From a bacterium (GTDB lineage Bacteria; Eremiobacterota; Eremiobacteria; Baltobacterales; Baltobacteraceae), in assembly GCA_021781095.1 (NCBI GenBank), contig JAJXXM010000201.1, positions 1-17,716 on the forward strand: DNA of 17,716 bases, read 5' to 3'. Numbering within the stretch: the stretch's first letter is position 1; each line of letters begins with the position of its first letter. Position numbers and translations under genes: made by a program. The notes under the pieces are model-generated. The model was not told the DNA's origin. It did not search any database and saw nothing but the letters and a program-made list of their open reading frames with translations. This document shows, one piece after another, positions 15,120 through 17,716 of the stretch.

Positions 15120-15923
15120 ATGAGCAAAATTCCCCGAGCCGCCACGGTGATGCTCTTACGCGACATCGAAGGCGAGCCGCAGTTGTTCCTCGTGCGACGC
15201 ACCACAAAAAGCGCATTCGCACCCGACGCCTACGTGTTTCCCGGCGGTATGGTCGATCTCGCCGATACGCTTCCGGCCCTGCACGCACGCATCGACGGTA
15301 GCGCCGCGCGCGAAACCGGCGCGCTCTTTCGCGAGACGCGCAGCGAGCTGCTGCCGACCGACGTCGACCATCCCGGCCCGCTGGAACGCGCTTCGATCGT
15401 CGCTGCGGCATTGCGCGAACTCTTCGAAGAAGCGGGCATCCTTATGGCCTATCCGCGAGACGATGCAGCGACGCCGCCGAGCGCGCAACAACGCGAGGAG
15501 TGGCGCGCCGCTCTCCGTTCGGGAAGCGCGAGCTTCCTCGATATTCTCGAGAAAGGCGATCTCGTTGCGTCGGGGAGCGCGCTCGCGCTCTTCTCGCATT
15601 GGGTGACCCCGCCCGCCGAGCCGCGGCGCTACGACACCTACTTCTTCATGGCGATCGCACCGCCGAAGCAAGATGCGAGCGCCGATCGCAGCGAGACGCA
15701 TGACGGGCGCTGGATTTCGGCCCGCGAGGCGCTCGAGGAGCACCGCCGCGGAAAGCTCACGCTCGTCTATCCGACGATCAAACATCTCGAACGCTTGCTC
15801 GACTGCGAAGATAACTCGATCGCGATGCGCCTCGCGCTCACGAAACCTATCGTGACGATCCAACCGACGATGCATCCCGACCGCGGATTCGTCATGCCCC
15901 CGACGCTCGAAAACGTGTGGTAG
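15120..15923 (+). CDS. Nudix hydrolase with interrupted Nudix box (NUDT19-like)
   Basis: This 267-residue hydrolase should cleave a nucleoside diphosphate linked to another group. The Nudix box is split: the first half is FPGGMVDLAD (G42, G43), and the second half ALRELFEEAGI (R99, E100, E103, E104) follows after an insert of about 45 residues instead of directly. That layout is the NUDT19/NUDT7-like form, whose known members hydrolyse CoA and acyl-CoA esters; CoA as substrate is inferred from this alone. A C-terminal domain includes HWVTPPAEPRRYDTYFFMA and GRWISAREALEEHRRGKL. AAAAGGAA (15105-15112) precedes the ATG by 7 bases. The last 7 bp overlap the metallo-beta-lactamase gene, so the pair is an operon. 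Confidence 0.88.
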   Translation: MSKIPRAATVMLLRDIEGEPQLFLVRRTTKSAFAPDAYVFPGGMVDLADTLPALHARIDGSAARETGALFRETRSELLPTDVDHPGPLERASIVAAALRELFEEAGILMAYPRDDAATPPSAQQREEWRAALRSGSASFLDILEKGDLVASGSALALFSHWVTPPAEPRRYDTYFFMAIAPPKQDASADRSETHDGRWISAREALEEHRRGKLTLVYPTIKHLERLLDCEDNSIAMRLALTKPIVTIQPTMHPDRGFVMPPTLENVW

Positions 15924-16843
15924 AGCGCGTCGCGCTACTGCGCGCTCCCAATCCCTCGGCGATGACGCTCGACGGTACCAATACGTGGCTGCTGGCATCG
16001 CGCGACGGCGAGGCGCTCTGCATCGATCCCGGCCCCGCGATGCCGGCGCACGTCGATCGTATCGTCGCGTACCTGCGCGAGAACGATCTGCGGCTGCGCT
16101 TCATCCTGCTCACGCACGGCCATCCCGACCACGCCCCCGCCGCACCGTTGCTCGCAGCGGCGACCGGCGCGCGTACGTTGGCGCATCGGTTTTCGGCGGC
16201 GCCGCACGACGACGTGCTGGAGGACGACGCCGAACTTCGCGTCGGCGATATCGACCTGGTCGCGATCGACGCGCCGGGACATACGCTCGAACATCTCGTC
16301 TTTTACGAACGGGAGAGCGCGACACTCTTCACCGGCGACACCATACTCGGCACCGGCACCGTCGTCATCGCTCCTCCGGGCGGGGCGATGCGCCCGTATC
16401 AGGCGACCTTACGGCGGCTCCTCGATGAATTCGGCGACGCGCGAGCGATCTGCTGCGGACACGGGCCGATCGTTACCGCTCCGCGTGCGAAGATCGAAGA
16501 ATATATCGAGCACCGCAATCGACGCGAGGCCGAATTGCTCGCGGCACTCGCGCTCGCGCCGCAAACGATTCCCGATCTCGTCGAACGCATCTATCGCGAC
16601 GCTGATATGCGCCTCTGGGCGGCGGCGGCGCGGCAGATGCTCGCCTATCTCCTCGCACTCGAAGGGGAGCATCGCGTGCGCGCGCGACGGATCGAACGGC
16701 CGATGACCGAGCGCGAACACGCGATGCTGAATCCCGATTGGGTCAACGTCGTCGGTGCCGAACACGCACCGTTGGTGGAAGCCGAACTCGGCGCGCAATT
16801 ACGGCTCGATACGATCTACGAGTATTCGCTCACTCCAGCGTAA
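15917..16843 (+). CDS. Metallo-beta-lactamase-fold hydrolase (LACTB2-like)
   Basis: This 308-residue zinc hydrolase has all the metal-site motifs of the family: THGHPDH (H67, H69, D71, H72), PGHTLEH (H122), FTGDTILG (D141) and CGHGP (H182). Ahead of them, NPSAMTLDGTNTWLL (about 12-26) is the N-terminal block typical of the LACTB2/hydroxyacylglutathione-hydrolase-like group. After about 195 there is a helical C-terminal extension (AALALAPQTIPDLVERIY..., LPxxLxxHL-like) common to LACTB2. Family members act as ribonucleases or thioesterases; the substrate is unknown here. The start GTG 15917 lies inside the end of the Nudix gene (7-bp overlap). The 3' end overlaps the convergent dehydrogenase by 14 bp. 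It is not a drug-resistance beta-lactamase by these motifs. Confidence 0.87.
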   Translation: MVERVALLRAPNPSAMTLDGTNTWLLASRDGEALCIDPGPAMPAHVDRIVAYLRENDLRLRFILLTHGHPDHAPAAPLLAAATGARTLAHRFSAAPHDDVLEDDAELRVGDIDLVAIDAPGHTLEHLVFYERESATLFTGDTILGTGTVVIAPPGGAMRPYQATLRRLLDEFGDARAICCGHGPIVTAPRAKIEEYIEHRNRREAELLAALALAPQTIPDLVERIYRDADMRLWAAAARQMLAYLLALEGEHRVRARRIERPMTEREHAMLNPDWVNVVGAEHAPLVEAELGAQLRLDTIYEYSLTPA

Positions 16844-17716
16844 CGACGACCTTTCCGAAATTCGCCCCCGATTCCAACCGCTCGACCGCCGCAACGACCT
16901 GCGCGAGCGGATAGAGCGCGCCGACGATCGGTTCGATACGCTTTTCGGAGACGAGCGCGAGAAGATCGCGGAAATCCTCGGGACTTCCCATCGACGATCC
17001 CAGCACGTCGAGTTGCTTCCAAAAGATCGAGAACGGGCGAATTTTCGCGTCGCCTCCCGTGCCCCCATAGATCGCGACGCGTCCGCCCGGACGGACGAGA
17101 TCGAGGACGCGAGCGAACGTCTCGCCCCCCGAGCCGTCGATCGCAACGTCGATGGCCTCTCCGTTCTTTAGCGTTTTAAACCATTGCGGATCGCTGGTGT
17201 AGTTCACCGTCACATCGGCGCCGAGCGCTCGTGCGCGCGCGAGTTTCTCGTCGCTGCTCGACGTGACGACGGCGCGCGCGCCGACGGCTTTCGCAAGCAA
17301 CAAGGCGAAACTTTGGACGCCGCTGCCGATGCCCGGAATCAAGACGGTCTCGCCGGCGCGCAACCCGGCGCGCGTTATCAACGCGCGATAGGCGGTGAGC
17401 CCGGCGAGCGGAAGCGCCGCGGCGTGCGCGATATCGAGGTGCGCGGGCTTGGCATGAACGTTCCCGGCAGGCACGCAGACGAATTGCGCGAGCGTTCCGG
17501 GATGCGGCATGCCGAGAATCCCGCTCCCTTCGGCCCAAATGCGACGGTCGGGCCCCCAATCGAGCATCGGATCGATCACGACCTCCGTGCCGACGCGCGG
17601 GCCTTCGACGCCGGCGCCGAGCGCATCGACCACCCCGCAGCCGTCGGAGCCCGGCGTGCAGGGCAGGGCGATTCCGGGATAGAGCCCGCGCGTGATAAAG
17701 GCGTCGCGCCGATTCA
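16830..17716 (-). CDS. Medium-chain alcohol dehydrogenase/quinone oxidoreductase-like (5' end outside window)
   Basis: This is an NAD(P)-dependent oxidoreductase of the MDR superfamily, at least 295 residues in the window, with the N-terminus beyond the edge. The frame is open to the last base: NRRDAFITRGLYPGIALP then CTPGSDGCGVVDALG is the typical catalytic-domain start, so the ATG at 17633 is internal. The Rossmann nucleotide-binding motif is VLIPGIGSGVQSFALLLAKA followed by GARAVVTSSSDEKLARA, then ALGADVTVNY. The four-Cys structural zinc lobe usually found after the first strand is absent (region reads DPMLDWGPDRRIWAEGSGI). The protein is thus of the zinc-poor, quinone-oxidoreductase/YhdH-like kind rather than a classical zinc alcohol dehydrogenase. 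The end is FGKVVVTLE, as in many relatives. Substrate unknown. It overlaps the metallo-beta-lactamase gene tail to tail. Confidence 0.85.
   Translation of the reverse strand, partial: NRRDAFITRGLYPGIALPCTPGSDGCGVVDALGAGVEGPRVGTEVVIDPMLDWGPDRRIWAEGSGILGMPHPGTLAQFVCVPAGNVHAKPAHLDIAHAAALPLAGLTAYRALITRAGLRAGETVLIPGIGSGVQSFALLLAKAVGARAVVTSSSDEKLARARALGADVTVNYTSDPQWFKTLKNGEAIDVAIDGSGGETFARVLDLVRPGGRVAIYGGTGGDAKIRPFSIFWKQLDVLGSSMGSPEDFRDLLALVSEKRIEPIVGALYPLAQVVAAVERLESGANFGKVVVTLE

Noticed and set aside
15917..16843. Antibiotic-resistance metallo-beta-lactamase
   Set aside because: The N-terminal TLDGTNTWLL block and helical C-terminus put it in the LACTB2-like group. The fold alone does not imply drug hydrolysis.

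Overview
This is a 17.7-kb, GC-rich, gene-dense bacterial chromosomal segment. It has 18 protein genes, intergenic gaps of at most about 150 bp, frequent 4-bp start/stop overlaps and frequent GTG starts. I see no rRNA, tRNA, transposase, phage gene or CRISPR array. The gene set (homodimeric-type pyruvate dehydrogenase E1, aconitase, lipoprotein and secretion signals, Nudix plus metallo-beta-lactamase pair) fits an aerobic or facultative free-living bacterium. Candidatus Eremiobacterota/Vulcanimicrobiota is my best guess from overall gene style, but it is an unverified inference and the sequence does not prove it.

Layout. (1) 1-1946, plus: the 3' end of aceE (pyruvate dehydrogenase E1) followed by aceF (E2). 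(2) 1859-3324: a WYL-family regulator (minus) divergent from a small VOC/glyoxalase-like gene (plus). A TGACA-N5-TGTCA palindrome lies between them, and the regulator's 3' end overlaps aceF antisense. (3) 3321-10135, minus: a tightly packed six-gene run, in transcription order a TVP38/VTT membrane protein, ribonuclease D, aconitase A, histidine decarboxylase, a double-ACT protein and a TMEM175-like channel. (4) 10268-12536, plus: a tungstate/molybdate-type ABC importer (binding protein, permease, ATPase), each gene overlapping the next by 4 bp. (5) 12559-14536, minus: two exported proteins of unknown function, a lipoprotein and a secreted 218-residue protein, separated by two strong hairpins. 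(6) 14629-15057, minus: an atypical RpiB/LacA/LacB-like isomerase. (7) 15120-16843, plus: a Nudix hydrolase with an interrupted Nudix box, overlapped by an LACTB2-like metallo-beta-lactamase. (8) 16830-17716, minus: a medium-chain dehydrogenase cut by the window edge.

Functional picture. PDH and aconitase are core carbon metabolism, and the anion importer would supply Mo/W for oxidoreductases. The most interesting piece is the coupled histidine decarboxylase / ACT / TMEM175 cassette. It suggests proton-consuming histidine decarboxylation controlled by an amino-acid sensor and linked to a cation channel. That combination is a hypothesis drawn from gene order only. No stretch longer than about 300 bases lacks a gene.
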